Positions 27,301-34,603 of a stretch of 34,603 bases of DNA are shown piece by piece. The notes below the pieces were generated by a model that was given only the letters and a program-made list of their open reading frames with translations, searched no databases and was not told the origin of the DNA. The position numbers and the translations under genes are program-made. Each line of letters opens with the position of its first letter. Within the stretch, counting starts at the first letter, position 1. This stretch comes from Candidatus Zixiibacteriota bacterium (GTDB lineage: Bacteria > Zixibacteria > MSB-5A5 > WJJR01), in assembly GCA_016199865.1 (NCBI GenBank), contig JACQFV010000109.1, positions 1-34,603 on the forward strand, in the 5' to 3' direction.

Positions 27301-27816
27301 GCCGGAAAGCGCCAGCGACGCTTCGGCCAGGGATACGTTCGGATAGACTTTCACGGTGAACCGCGCCACACCCGCCGAATCACGGCACCAGTTGGGGGAG
27401 CCGGTCGAGCGGGCCAGAATCTCCGATAGCTTGTCGTCGGTTCGGAGGGAACCGATCCAGCGCACACCGAGCCCGGCCAAGTCCGCCGCGGTCCCTCCGG
27501 GCGGGATGGCGGCCAGAAACGCCATATCGGGGAGGTAACCGTAGAGATTGATCCCCCGGCTCGCCAGGGACGCACGCGCGGCCGCCGTCGGTATGTCGGT
27601 AAACTGGATAATTCCGCAGCGCGCGCCGGATGAGCCGGTGGCCGGAGCGGCGGCAACCGTGGCGGCGGTTCCCGGCTGGGGAACAAAGTCCCCCCCGGCC
27701 AAATGCAGGACATAACTCGGGGCGGTCTTCGCCTCGCCGATTCTCGCAACGGCAAGAATCGCTGCGACCGCCATGACGATCCGTCCAACGCGCCTTCTGT
27801 GGTATAATTGCACCAT
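24316..27816 (-). CDS. Secreted S8 (subtilisin-like) peptidase with fibronectin-like region and C-terminal dockerin-like repeats
   Basis: Catalytic regions INVGEWDGGRADPSHPDFGGRV, HSTHVAGTVMGSG, CGTSMAAPTVTGCVALWME; C-terminal DINADCVLDVVDVVGLIEYAFRGGPPP / INCTAPTNITDVVTLIGHVFRGGPPP. Confidence 0.93.
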   Translation of the reverse strand: MVQLYHRRRVGRIVMAVAAILAVARIGEAKTAPSYVLHLAGGDFVPQPGTAATVAAAPATGSSGARCGIIQFTDIPTAAARASLASRGINLYGYLPDMAFLAAIPPGGTAADLAGLGVRWIGSLRTDDKLSEILARSTGSPNWCRDSAGVARFTVKVYPNVSLAEASLALSGEYGAVVIDTAHLAHAVAVGLPADNWLQLAADPRVVWIEPFWPRVEHNNSNRANVAAEQAQAPPYSLTGSGINVGEWDGGRADPSHPDFGGRVVSADASAISTHSTHVAGTVMGSGLNSGGTYRGMAPGAVLMTRQWWLDAATLESSYNDAIQNFDIDISTNSWGLGLGDTPTVPACESFLGNYFLESGTLDDIIRGSLLKPVTVSWSAGNERITSSPYCGSVGFTYGTVTPYGTTKNVITVGAINSDNSTMTYFSSWGPTDDGRLKPELVAPGCQTNSDHGVTSTKPGGGYATLCGTSMAAPTVTGCVALWMERYKATHAGAPLASTVKAVFVESADDLGAAGPSYDFGYGRIDVTKAVDLLDAGRFLEDSITHGQNLSWSFVNDGSLSPISFTLVWDDPGAAENASVTLINDLDLKLTPPSGSTTYHPWILDPANPAAPPTTGVDNRNNLEQVRRTSGLETGTWIVEIDGTNIPQGPQRFSLAYSAGITLTSLNQAYAVNLTAGADESSLAQDVAVSFTLTNFGLQNDTYNVSLLSARGWTITPNPEAVALNAQTDSNLTFTLSIPAATPFGNIDTVIAVAVSQADGSVTDRDTIRVTVISGRAVTADAGRDTVGVPGRTILLNSKVVNAGLYEDTIDWTSSDELGWSVLPAGGTAILPVGQSADLGLSATVAGGATVGSIDRVFVSGLSRVDPSAQDVDTARVTVINLPPVPLPVSLIGGNATNDVTPLLVWSHVASPAPPPGFNVYSHILEIGGDTLLTVGPVRYGPINDTSFAVPDVLADGAHFWRVMSRNAIGDSSAFSPSAHLEIDTQAPQVPALLSPSDGTADADTTPVFTWTAVPGLAVHAEGGQQTTATDSVMYRWEASTDPQFLVNADSAWTSSTSHQVADNEAFSNCNTHVYWRVAAMDAAGNVSASSGPFQYFIYQPGDINADCVLDVVDVVGLIEYAFRGGPPPNPPGRAEINCTAPTNITDVVTLIGHVFRGGPPPCSPP

Positions 27817-28116
27817 TACTCCTGCGTGGTGGGCACCGCCGGGCGTCAGTCACTGCCGCCGACGCCAAAGACCGGATTGCCCGAGCTTGACTATCGTTCC
27901 CGAATTCCGTGGCGGGTAATTATGGTATCGTCCGCGCGAGGCAAACAGCGACCCACTCCACCCAGACCCAATTTACCCTCATTTGCCGATCTGTCAACGG
28001 CCAAGGTCGGCCGCTTGGTTTACCCCAATCTCCCAGAGCCCGATGAAACACTCACCCTTCAGAGCCGATAACACTCCAGAATGGCCGGGAAACTGCCGGT
28101 AAAGCCGGGGCACACC

Positions 28117-29508
28117 ATGTCACAACGAATCCTGGTGGTCGACGATGAGCACTCTCTGTGCGAGATGATGCGCATTATGCTCGGCAAGGAGGGGTATGAG
28201 GTTGATACCGAACAGGATGGCCGGAATGCTCTCTTGCGGTTGACGGACAAATCCTACGATCTGGTCATTGCCGATCTCAAAATGCCCCAGATGTCCGGTC
28301 TGGAATTGTTGAATCAAGCCCGGCAGTCCCAAGCCGATCTGCCGGTCATTGTCATGACCGCTTTCGCCTCCGTGGAAACTGCCATCGAGGCCTTAAAAAA
28401 CGGGGCGGCTGATTATGTCACCAAACCGTTTCAGATCGAACAAATCAAACTGGCGATCCGCAAGACGCTCGAAACCTCGGCATTGAAGAACGAGAATCGC
28501 GCCCTCAAGGAACGGCTGGGCGAGGTCTGGTCGTTCGATCGCATCCTGAGCACCGACCAACGGATGGACGAGGTCAAGCGGATCGCCGCTCAAGCGGCCG
28601 TTGCCGACACGACGATCCTGATCCGTGGCGAAAGCGGGACCGGCAAGGATCTTGTGGCTCAGGCGATCCATCAGCATTCACCGCGGCGCGACAAGCCGTA
28701 TGTAGCGGTCAACTGCGCTGCATTGCCGGAGACGCTTCTGGAGAGCGAGTTGTTTGGCCACGTGAAGGGCTCATTTACCGGCGCGATCCGCGACCATGAG
28801 GGGCTCTTTCGCGCCGCCGAAGGCGGCACGCTCTTTCTCGACGAGATATCCGAGATTACGCCCACGATCCAGGTCAAACTCCTGCGCGTGCTGGAGAACA
28901 AAAACGTGACGCCGATCGGCTCGACGGCGGGGCGGACGGTCGACGTGCGCGTCGTCGCCGCCACCAACGCCGACATCGAAGCCGCGGTGGCGTCGCGGAA
29001 GTTCCGCCCCGATCTGTACTACCGTCTGAACGTCATCCAGATTCACCTGCCGCCCTTGCGCGAACGGGCCGATGACGTCATGTTGCTCAGCGATTTCTTC
29101 ACGCGCGCCAGTTGTGAACGCGCCGGTTGCCCGATGAAACAACTGTCCCCGGCGGCGCTCGCCATGTTGAAAAAGTACCCCTGGCCGGGAAACGTGCGGG
29201 AGTTGCAAAACGTCATCGAACGCGCCGTGGTCCTGTCCAAGAAACCCACGCTCGACATTGCCGACTTTCCGGAGAAACTGGCGCAGCCGGTCACCGTCTC
29301 CCCGGCCTCGGAGGGCAAGGACGCCTCCCCGACTCTCGAATCGATCGAAAAGGCCTACATCTACTGGGTCTTGAATCAAACCGAATGGCAGAAAGCCAAG
29401 GCGGCGCAGATTCTCGGAATTGACAGTTCGACTTTGTACCGCAAGATTTCCAAGTACAAATTCTCCGGACCGCGTTCGGGCGCCCCGGATGCACCGACCG
29501 AAACCTGA
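28117..29508 (+). CDS. Sigma-54-dependent NtrC-family response regulator
   Basis: [81 protein letters not shown], Fis [22 protein letters not shown]. Confidence 0.95.
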   Translation: MSQRILVVDDEHSLCEMMRIMLGKEGYEVDTEQDGRNALLRLTDKSYDLVIADLKMPQMSGLELLNQARQSQADLPVIVMTAFASVETAIEALKNGAADYVTKPFQIEQIKLAIRKTLETSALKNENRALKERLGEVWSFDRILSTDQRMDEVKRIAAQAAVADTTILIRGESGTGKDLVAQAIHQHSPRRDKPYVAVNCAALPETLLESELFGHVKGSFTGAIRDHEGLFRAAEGGTLFLDEISEITPTIQVKLLRVLENKNVTPIGSTAGRTVDVRVVAATNADIEAAVASRKFRPDLYYRLNVIQIHLPPLRERADDVMLLSDFFTRASCERAGCPMKQLSPAALAMLKKYPWPGNVRELQNVIERAVVLSKKPTLDIADFPEKLAQPVTVSPASEGKDASPTLESIEKAYIYWVLNQTEWQKAKAAQILGIDSSTLYRKISKYKFSGPRSGAPDAPTET

Positions 29509-29579
29509 CCCTCCCCCGCCTTCCTCGATCTGTGCCAAGAGCTGCTTGGGGAGTTCTCCTCAGCAACCAGAAGAATTAT

Positions 29580-29610
29580 TTGACACTTTCCCACCCTCGG
29601 CGGTGTCTAT
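29580..29610 (+). promoter_or_regulatory. Possible promoter upstream of the ECF sigma gene
   Basis: TTGACA (29580-29585) and TCTAT (29606-29610) followed by GAGGGTAAG ribosome-binding-like sequence before ATG 29620; spacing is not classical. Confidence 0.25.
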
Positions 29611-29619
29611 GAGGGTAAG

Positions 29620-30114
29620 ATGACCGCGACGGCCGCTGATCGGTTTGCGCTCCTGTGCCGGCGCTGGGCGCCGCGGATCTTCAACCATTTTCGCCGGTTG
29701 TCCTGGAGCGTCGATGACGCCTCCGACCTCACATCCGAAGTCTTTGCCATTGCCTGGGAACGACTGCCGCAGATGCGCGGGCCGGAGCGTCCGGAGGGAT
29801 GGCTCTGGTCAATCGCGCACAGCCGCGCCATCAACCGCGCGCGCGACGAACAGAGACGCCGGGATCGGGATCGCGCGGCCGTCGCTATGTCGGCCCCAGA
29901 AGGGACCGAAACGCCCGACACCGGTCGACGGCTTGGGCGGGCGGTGTCGGCTCTGGCGCCCGAGGAGCGACAACTGCTGCTATGGCGTGAGTATTCCGGG
30001 TTGGCCTACGCGGAAATAGCGACGCTCACCGGGCAGAGTGTCGACGGTGTGCGCGCCGCGCTGTACCGGGCGCGGCGCCGGCTCAGAGAGGAATACCTCA
30101 AGCGATTGGAGTGA
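29620..30114 (+). CDS. ECF-type RNA polymerase sigma factor
   Basis: VDDASDLTSEVFAIAWERLPQMRGPERPEGWLWSIAHSRAINRARDEQRR (region 2), LLLWREYSGLAYAEIATLTGQSVDGVRAALYRARRRLREEY (region 4). Confidence 0.9.
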   Translation: MTATAADRFALLCRRWAPRIFNHFRRLSWSVDDASDLTSEVFAIAWERLPQMRGPERPEGWLWSIAHSRAINRARDEQRRRDRDRAAVAMSAPEGTETPDTGRRLGRAVSALAPEERQLLLWREYSGLAYAEIATLTGQSVDGVRAALYRARRRLREEYLKRLE

Positions 30115-30578
30115 TGGATATGAACTGTGAAGAGTACCAAGAACAGATCTCGGCGGAAATCGACGGCGAACTGGACGCCATCGCGGAGACGGCCCTGTGG
30201 CAGCACCTGGCGAGCTGTGCCGCCTGCCGGGACTGGCGGCACGATCTGCTGTCGATACGCCGCGAGTTCCGTCTGTGGCCGGAAGAGCCATTGCCTGCTG
30301 AGTCGAAGACATTGATTGATCCGGCGGCTCACCGGGAACGAATGTACAGGATTCCCCCAGCCCTGGCATGGGCAGCGGGGCTCGCGCTTTTGATTGGCGG
30401 CACCGCGATCGGAATCCATGTGGGTCGGGGCCGGACGGAACCCTCGCAGACGCCTCCCGCGGATGCGCGCCAGGTCGAGACCATCGTCCTGACGGCCCGG
30501 GATCGGGTGGCCTATTCAGTCGAAGACCGGCGGCCCACCGTGGTTCCACAACCACCACGGCCAAAGAGTGGAGGATGA
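30114..30578 (+). CDS. Putative anti-sigma factor with zinc-finger (zf-HC2-like) and one TM segment
   Basis: MNCEEYQEQISAEIDGELDAIAETALWQHLASCAACRDW (HxxxCxxC), TM segment LAWAAGLALLIGGTAIGI; TGATG overlap with the sigma gene. Confidence 0.85.
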   Translation: MDMNCEEYQEQISAEIDGELDAIAETALWQHLASCAACRDWRHDLLSIRREFRLWPEEPLPAESKTLIDPAAHRERMYRIPPALAWAAGLALLIGGTAIGIHVGRGRTEPSQTPPADARQVETIVLTARDRVAYSVEDRRPTVVPQPPRPKSGG

Positions 30579-30579
30579 A

Positions 30580-31590
30580 ATGAAGACGCGAAGTAGTGTC
30601 CTTTCTGTCGCAGTCTTGGTCGCACTTCGCAGTGCCTGGGGGGCAGGTCCGGGCTCCTTGGTTGCGACTTGGCAAATCTCGGCAAAATATGGCAGCAGCA
30701 TGAGTGCCCAATGGGAATCGAAGTCGGGTGAAGAAGGCGGCAGCGTTTGGTGCTTTGCAACGGGGCGCACCAGTGTGCGGGTTTACGGGTCGCCATCGGG
30801 TCGATTCGATTCGTCACGCTGGCCACGTTGGGCAGAAGATCAAACGACGAGCCCATCGGACCTAATGGCCCTGGTGACGCTCGTGGTTGACCCGGCAGAG
30901 GGCGGGCGACTGGACATCACCGGCACGATCCGCAGCTGGCGGCTCCTGGACCCAAACCGCCCGTCGGATTACCGGGTGGAAACGCATGACTTCGAGCGCA
31001 TGGTGAAAACCGGGGAGTCTTGGGAACTGCCGATTGGACGCGGGCCGGACCGGAAAGAATGTGTGCTTGACATCACAGTCCGTCCCGTCCGGGAGGTTGA
31101 AACTCCTCGGCCCGACATGCCGGGCATGGCGCCGATTCCGCTGGAGATCCGTTATGAAATCGCCGACTCCCGGCGACCCGGCCGGACGGTGGCGCGAACG
31201 GCCCATGGCGTGGCCGCTTCCGGCGACGAAGAAACAAAGGACTTAGCGTCACTCGAAATCCCGGTCGATGTGCCGGGCGCGGATTCGAGCGTTCTGCACG
31301 TGTCGTTCAACCTCTATGATCTCGACGTCGACGGCGCCGGATCACGCTGGACGGCTCTCCGTGCGACGATTGAGATCGGCCGCATCCTGGCCATCAATGC
31401 GGAGCGCACCGGCGATCCTTCGACGATCCAGGCGGAACGAACCATCATCAGCACCTATCGGCGCACCATCACACTGAGACCGGGTCGAATCCTGCGCATC
31501 GAGCTGCCGCTGAAGGACGACGAGCAGGTCTCGGAAACTACGACCGAAGCCATCAAGATTGAACCCGTCATGCCAGCCCACCCCTACTGA
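30580..31590 (+). CDS. Hypothetical secreted protein
   Basis: Signal-peptide-like start MKTRSSVLSVAVLVALRSAWGAGPGS; directly follows the anti-sigma gene. Confidence 0.7.
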   Translation: MKTRSSVLSVAVLVALRSAWGAGPGSLVATWQISAKYGSSMSAQWESKSGEEGGSVWCFATGRTSVRVYGSPSGRFDSSRWPRWAEDQTTSPSDLMALVTLVVDPAEGGRLDITGTIRSWRLLDPNRPSDYRVETHDFERMVKTGESWELPIGRGPDRKECVLDITVRPVREVETPRPDMPGMAPIPLEIRYEIADSRRPGRTVARTAHGVAASGDEETKDLASLEIPVDVPGADSSVLHVSFNLYDLDVDGAGSRWTALRATIEIGRILAINAERTGDPSTIQAERTIISTYRRTITLRPGRILRIELPLKDDEQVSETTTEAIKIEPVMPAHPY

Positions 31591-31603
31591 TCGCCGCGCA
31601 GAA

Positions 31604-32278
31604 TCAGAACCAGACGACCGCAACCGCGACGATCACGAGCGCCGGCAGATAATTTGCCACGCGAATGTCCTTCAATCCGAGCATTCGAATCGCCAGACCC
31701 AAAATCAAGAGACCGCCGACGGCGGAGAGTTGATCGATGGCGGCCGGACGCGTCAGCGCCGATAGAAGCCCACTTAGGAGCGTCAGCGAACCTTGCACGA
31801 TGATCACGGTCGCTGCCGAGAACAAGACGCCAACCCCGGTGGTCGCCGCCAGCGCGATCGACGAAAATCCATCCATCACCGATTTGGTCAAGAGAAGTGT
31901 GGAGTCGCCGCTGACGCCATCTTGAATCGAGCCGACGACGGTCATCGGCCCGACGCAGAAAAGGATAGATGCGGTTACAAAGCCACGCACGAAATCGCCG
32001 GAGCGCACGCGGGCACGCCGCTGCAGCCATCCGGCAAATCGCTCGAGTTCCCGTTCGATTCCGATCAGTTCGCCGATCACGCCGCCGATCACCAGGGAGC
32101 CGACGATCACCAATGGACGGCTGCCCTTGATCACCATCGATATACCGATCGACATCGTGATCAGCCCCAGCCCGGTGAACACCGACTGCTTGAGCCGTTC
32201 CGGCAGACGGTCACCGAACGCCAGCCCGATGGTCGACCCGGCCAGCACGGTCGCGGTGTTCACCCAGGTTCCCAGCAT
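31604..32278 (-). CDS. DUF554 family membrane protein
   Basis: MLGTWVNTATVLAGSTIGLAFGDRLPERLKQSVFTGLGLITMSIGISMVIKG...VGSLVIGGVIGELIGIERELERFAGWLQ. Confidence 0.88.
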   Translation of the reverse strand: MLGTWVNTATVLAGSTIGLAFGDRLPERLKQSVFTGLGLITMSIGISMVIKGSRPLVIVGSLVIGGVIGELIGIERELERFAGWLQRRARVRSGDFVRGFVTASILFCVGPMTVVGSIQDGVSGDSTLLLTKSVMDGFSSIALAATTGVGVLFSAATVIIVQGSLTLLSGLLSALTRPAAIDQLSAVGGLLILGLAIRMLGLKDIRVANYLPALVIVAVAVVWF

Positions 32279-32322
32279 CGATGATGATCCAATCTGGCGA
32301 ACTGCGGGTATTCTGGGCTGCT

Positions 32323-32808
32323 CTACATCGGCCCGGGCGGCAGACTATCGGCGGCCTTGCGCCGTCGGTGTAAACGTTCGGCCAATTCCCGGAATCGCTG
32401 CGTGCGCTCGGCGGACCCTTTCGAGTTGCCGCGCGCCTCGTCCCAGTGGATCGCCTGCATCGACATATCGGTCAGAAACATGACGAGGAATTTCTCCGAG
32501 GACGAACCATGCGCCACCGAATCCATGGCCGCCTCGGCCACGGCCAGAAGGGAATCGGCTTTGTCCAGACCGCGTTGCGGGTTGCCCAAATCGACCGCCA
32601 GTTGCGCGGCTTTCCCTTCCTCGGTCAATTCTCGCACCCAAGCGGCTTCGCCCTTGGGAAGATGCAGGGAGGTCTCTTCGTTGACGGAAGCAGAATCGCC
32701 CAGCGTGCCGGTGCGCTTCTCATATTTCTCCTTCGACGCGCAGCCGCCCGTGGCCACGAGTGAGACAGCGACCCATGCGCAAATCGTGATCGGGCGGCCC
32801 GCAATCAT
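32323..32808 (-). CDS. Putative lipoprotein
   Basis: MIAGRPITICAWVAVSLVATGGCASKE lipobox-like N-terminus; coding context between DUF554 and the lyase. Confidence 0.65.
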   Translation of the reverse strand: MIAGRPITICAWVAVSLVATGGCASKEKYEKRTGTLGDSASVNEETSLHLPKGEAAWVRELTEEGKAAQLAVDLGNPQRGLDKADSLLAVAEAAMDSVAHGSSSEKFLVMFLTDMSMQAIHWDEARGNSKGSAERTQRFRELAERLHRRRKAADSLPPGPM

Positions 32809-34298
32809 ATTGGCTGTACTACCGATCTCGGGGCGGCCTCGCGCAGACGCGCCGTGAAGTGCCGCAGTTGCGGCACCTGATACTCAACTTCAAACCCACG
32901 GGCTTCATGCCGACGCCGGAAGATGGCGGCAAACGTTTCGACCACGTGGTTCAAGTGGGACACCGTGTAGACCCGCCGCGGGATCGCCAGCCGCACCAGT
33001 TCATGGGCGGGATGGGACGGCGCGCCGGTTTCCGGATCGGCGCCACCGAACATGAGCGAACCGATTTCGACGGTGCGGACTCCCCCCTCACGGTAGAACG
33101 CCACGGCCAGAGCCTGCCCGGGGAAGCTATCGGGTTCGATGTGAGGATACAAGGCACCGGCATCGATGAAGACGGCGTGACCGCCCACGGGACGCACGAT
33201 CCGGGCCCCCGCCGCGGCCAGTTGTTCACCCAGCCAATTGACCTGGCCGACGCGATAGGATAGATAGGCCGGATCGGTCACTTCTTCCAAGCCCAACGTC
33301 ATCGCTTCGATGTCGCGTCCAGCCAGCCCGCCATAGGTGGGGAAGCCCTCCACGATCACCATCAGTTCCTTGAGCCGGCGTACCAGCTCGGCATCGCGGA
33401 ACGCCAGAAACCCGCCGATCGACGCCAGCCCATCCTTCTTGGCCGACACCATGCACCCATCGCCGATCTCGAACATCGTCCGGACGATGGCAGTGATCGC
33501 TTTCCCTTTCTGCGACTCCTCCCGTTGCGACAAAAACCAGGCGTTCTCCGCGAATCGCGCCGCATCGAAATACAAGGGCACGCCATAATCGGCAACGATC
33601 CGCCGGGCGGCCTGCGCATTGGCTAATGAGAGCGGGTGGCCACCGACGGTGTTGTTGGTGATCGTCAAGAGGCAGCACTTGACCCGGTCGCGGTGCTGGT
33701 CCAAAACCCGGGCAAGGGCTTCCAAATCGATGTCGCCTTTGAACGGATAAGAATCATCAACGTCGGCGCAGTGCGGGTCGGGCAGGTCGATGGGAAAGGC
33801 GCCTCGCCCCATGACATTGGCGCGCGTGGTGTCGAAATGCGAATTCGAGACGACATAGTCGCCCGGATCAAGAAGAGCCGAGAACAACAGATGCTCGGCG
33901 GCCCGCCCCTGGTGGGTGGGAATCACATACGGATACCCGGTCAGTTCGCGGACCGTTTTTTCGAGATGCACGAAATTGCGCGACCCGGCGTACGATTCAT
34001 CGCCGCGCAGAAGCCCCGCCCATTGCCGATCCGACATCGCGCCGGTGCCGGAGTCGGTGAGCAAATCGATGTAAACGTCCTCCGCCCGGATGTTGAACAG
34101 ATTGAATCCGGAGTCCGAAAGGCGCTTCTCGCGCTCCGATCGCGACAGAGCGTGAATCGGTTCGATGGCCTTGATCCGAAAGGGCTCGATCGGATGGGCG
34201 GACGGGTTCAAGTCGTCGACGGAATGCGGCACTTCATCGCTCCCAACATGTGGAGTTCCAGCCGGAGTGAAATTACCGCTTCCCGGGGCCGGCGGCAA
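32805..34298 (-). CDS. Tryptophanase / tyrosine phenol-lyase family beta-eliminating lyase
   Basis: YIDLLTDSGTGAMSDRQWAGLLRGDESYAGSRNFVHLEKTVRELTGYPYVIPTHQGRAAEHLLF; LTITNNTVGGHPLSLAN; PLYFDAARFAENAWF; PLP-lysine CMVSAKKDGLASIGGFLAFRD. The listed TTG start is uncertain. Confidence 0.92.
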   Translation of the reverse strand: MPPAPGSGNFTPAGTPHVGSDEVPHSVDDLNPSAHPIEPFRIKAIEPIHALSRSEREKRLSDSGFNLFNIRAEDVYIDLLTDSGTGAMSDRQWAGLLRGDESYAGSRNFVHLEKTVRELTGYPYVIPTHQGRAAEHLLFSALLDPGDYVVSNSHFDTTRANVMGRGAFPIDLPDPHCADVDDSYPFKGDIDLEALARVLDQHRDRVKCCLLTITNNTVGGHPLSLANAQAARRIVADYGVPLYFDAARFAENAWFLSQREESQKGKAITAIVRTMFEIGDGCMVSAKKDGLASIGGFLAFRDAELVRRLKELMVIVEGFPTYGGLAGRDIEAMTLGLEEVTDPAYLSYRVGQVNWLGEQLAAAGARIVRPVGGHAVFIDAGALYPHIEPDSFPGQALAVAFYREGGVRTVEIGSLMFGGADPETGAPSHPAHELVRLAIPRRVYTVSHLNHVVETFAAIFRRRHEARGFEVEYQVPQLRHFTARLREAAPRSVVQPI

Positions 34299-34313
34299 CG
34301 CGTTTTGCTCAGG

Positions 34314-34603
34314 TCAATCCCGCGCCAATCCGACCACGCAACGGGCTGAACCGATGACAGTCCCGCGATGATTGCGCAGTTGGGGGGAACGCAATGGGCC
34401 GAGGCCGGCAAGGGCCGATGGGTCGAGAATATCCAATTGCCTCAAGAGATCAATCACCAGAGGCCCGACCGCCCGCGCGCCGCCATCGCCGATCTTGATG
34501 GCGATTCCCCAGCCGCGGTCGGGAACACCGATGCATTGGACCGCCTCTCCCCCCGCTTTGACTATGAACTGACGGCCGGAGGCCTCGGCGATGGCGAGAT
34601 CCA
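34314..34603 (-). CDS. L-asparaginase II-like protein, C-terminal part; truncated by right window edge
   Basis: Minus-strand reading from the edge: DLAIAEASGRQFIVKAGGEAVQCIGVPDRGWGIAIKIGDGGARAVGPLVIDLLRQL...LRNHRGTVIGSARCVVGLARD stop at 34314-34316; no internal stops. Not in the ORF track. Confidence 0.85.
   Translation of the reverse strand, partial: DLAIAEASGRQFIVKAGGEAVQCIGVPDRGWGIAIKIGDGGARAVGPLVIDLLRQLDILDPSALAGLGPLRSPQLRNHRGTVIGSARCVVGLARD

Overview
GC-rich bacterial chromosome segment carrying mostly housekeeping genes. Minus-strand blocks: hemA followed by a hemC-hemD fusion that is cut by the left edge; dtd, maf, rodZ, a small uncharacterised ORF, smc, ftsY and rlmH; a type IV pilus operon pilM-N-O-P-Q preceded by an NtrC-like regulator; a large S8 protease; DUF554; a lipoprotein; a tryptophanase-like lyase; and an asparaginase II cut by the right edge. 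Plus-strand genes: a DNA methyltransferase, a YraQ/SO_0444-type permease, a secreted SBBP/dockerin-like protein, a second NtrC-type regulator, and an ECF sigma / anti-sigma / secreted-protein module. Accessory content is a tail-to-tail overlapping type II restriction-modification pair whose endonuclease resembles SmaI from memory, next to a probably truncated SdpI gene. The most unusual content is non-coding: several families of perfect-stem, tetraloop inverted repeats (some with a REP-like GTAG foot), an 87-bp tandem array of such hairpins, and a diverged copy of that unit at the smc/ftsY junction that supplies the C-terminal tail of the SMC ORF. Two protein-architecture oddities also stand out: an AMIN domain on the PilP-like protein rather than on PilQ, and a sigma-54-type AAA+ regulator with a degenerate GAFTGA loop. 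Dockerin-like FRGGPPP motifs and the repeats suggest a Zixibacteria-like or related candidate-phylum genome, but this is a weak inference. All identifications come from reading the sequence and from memory of protein families; no searches were run.
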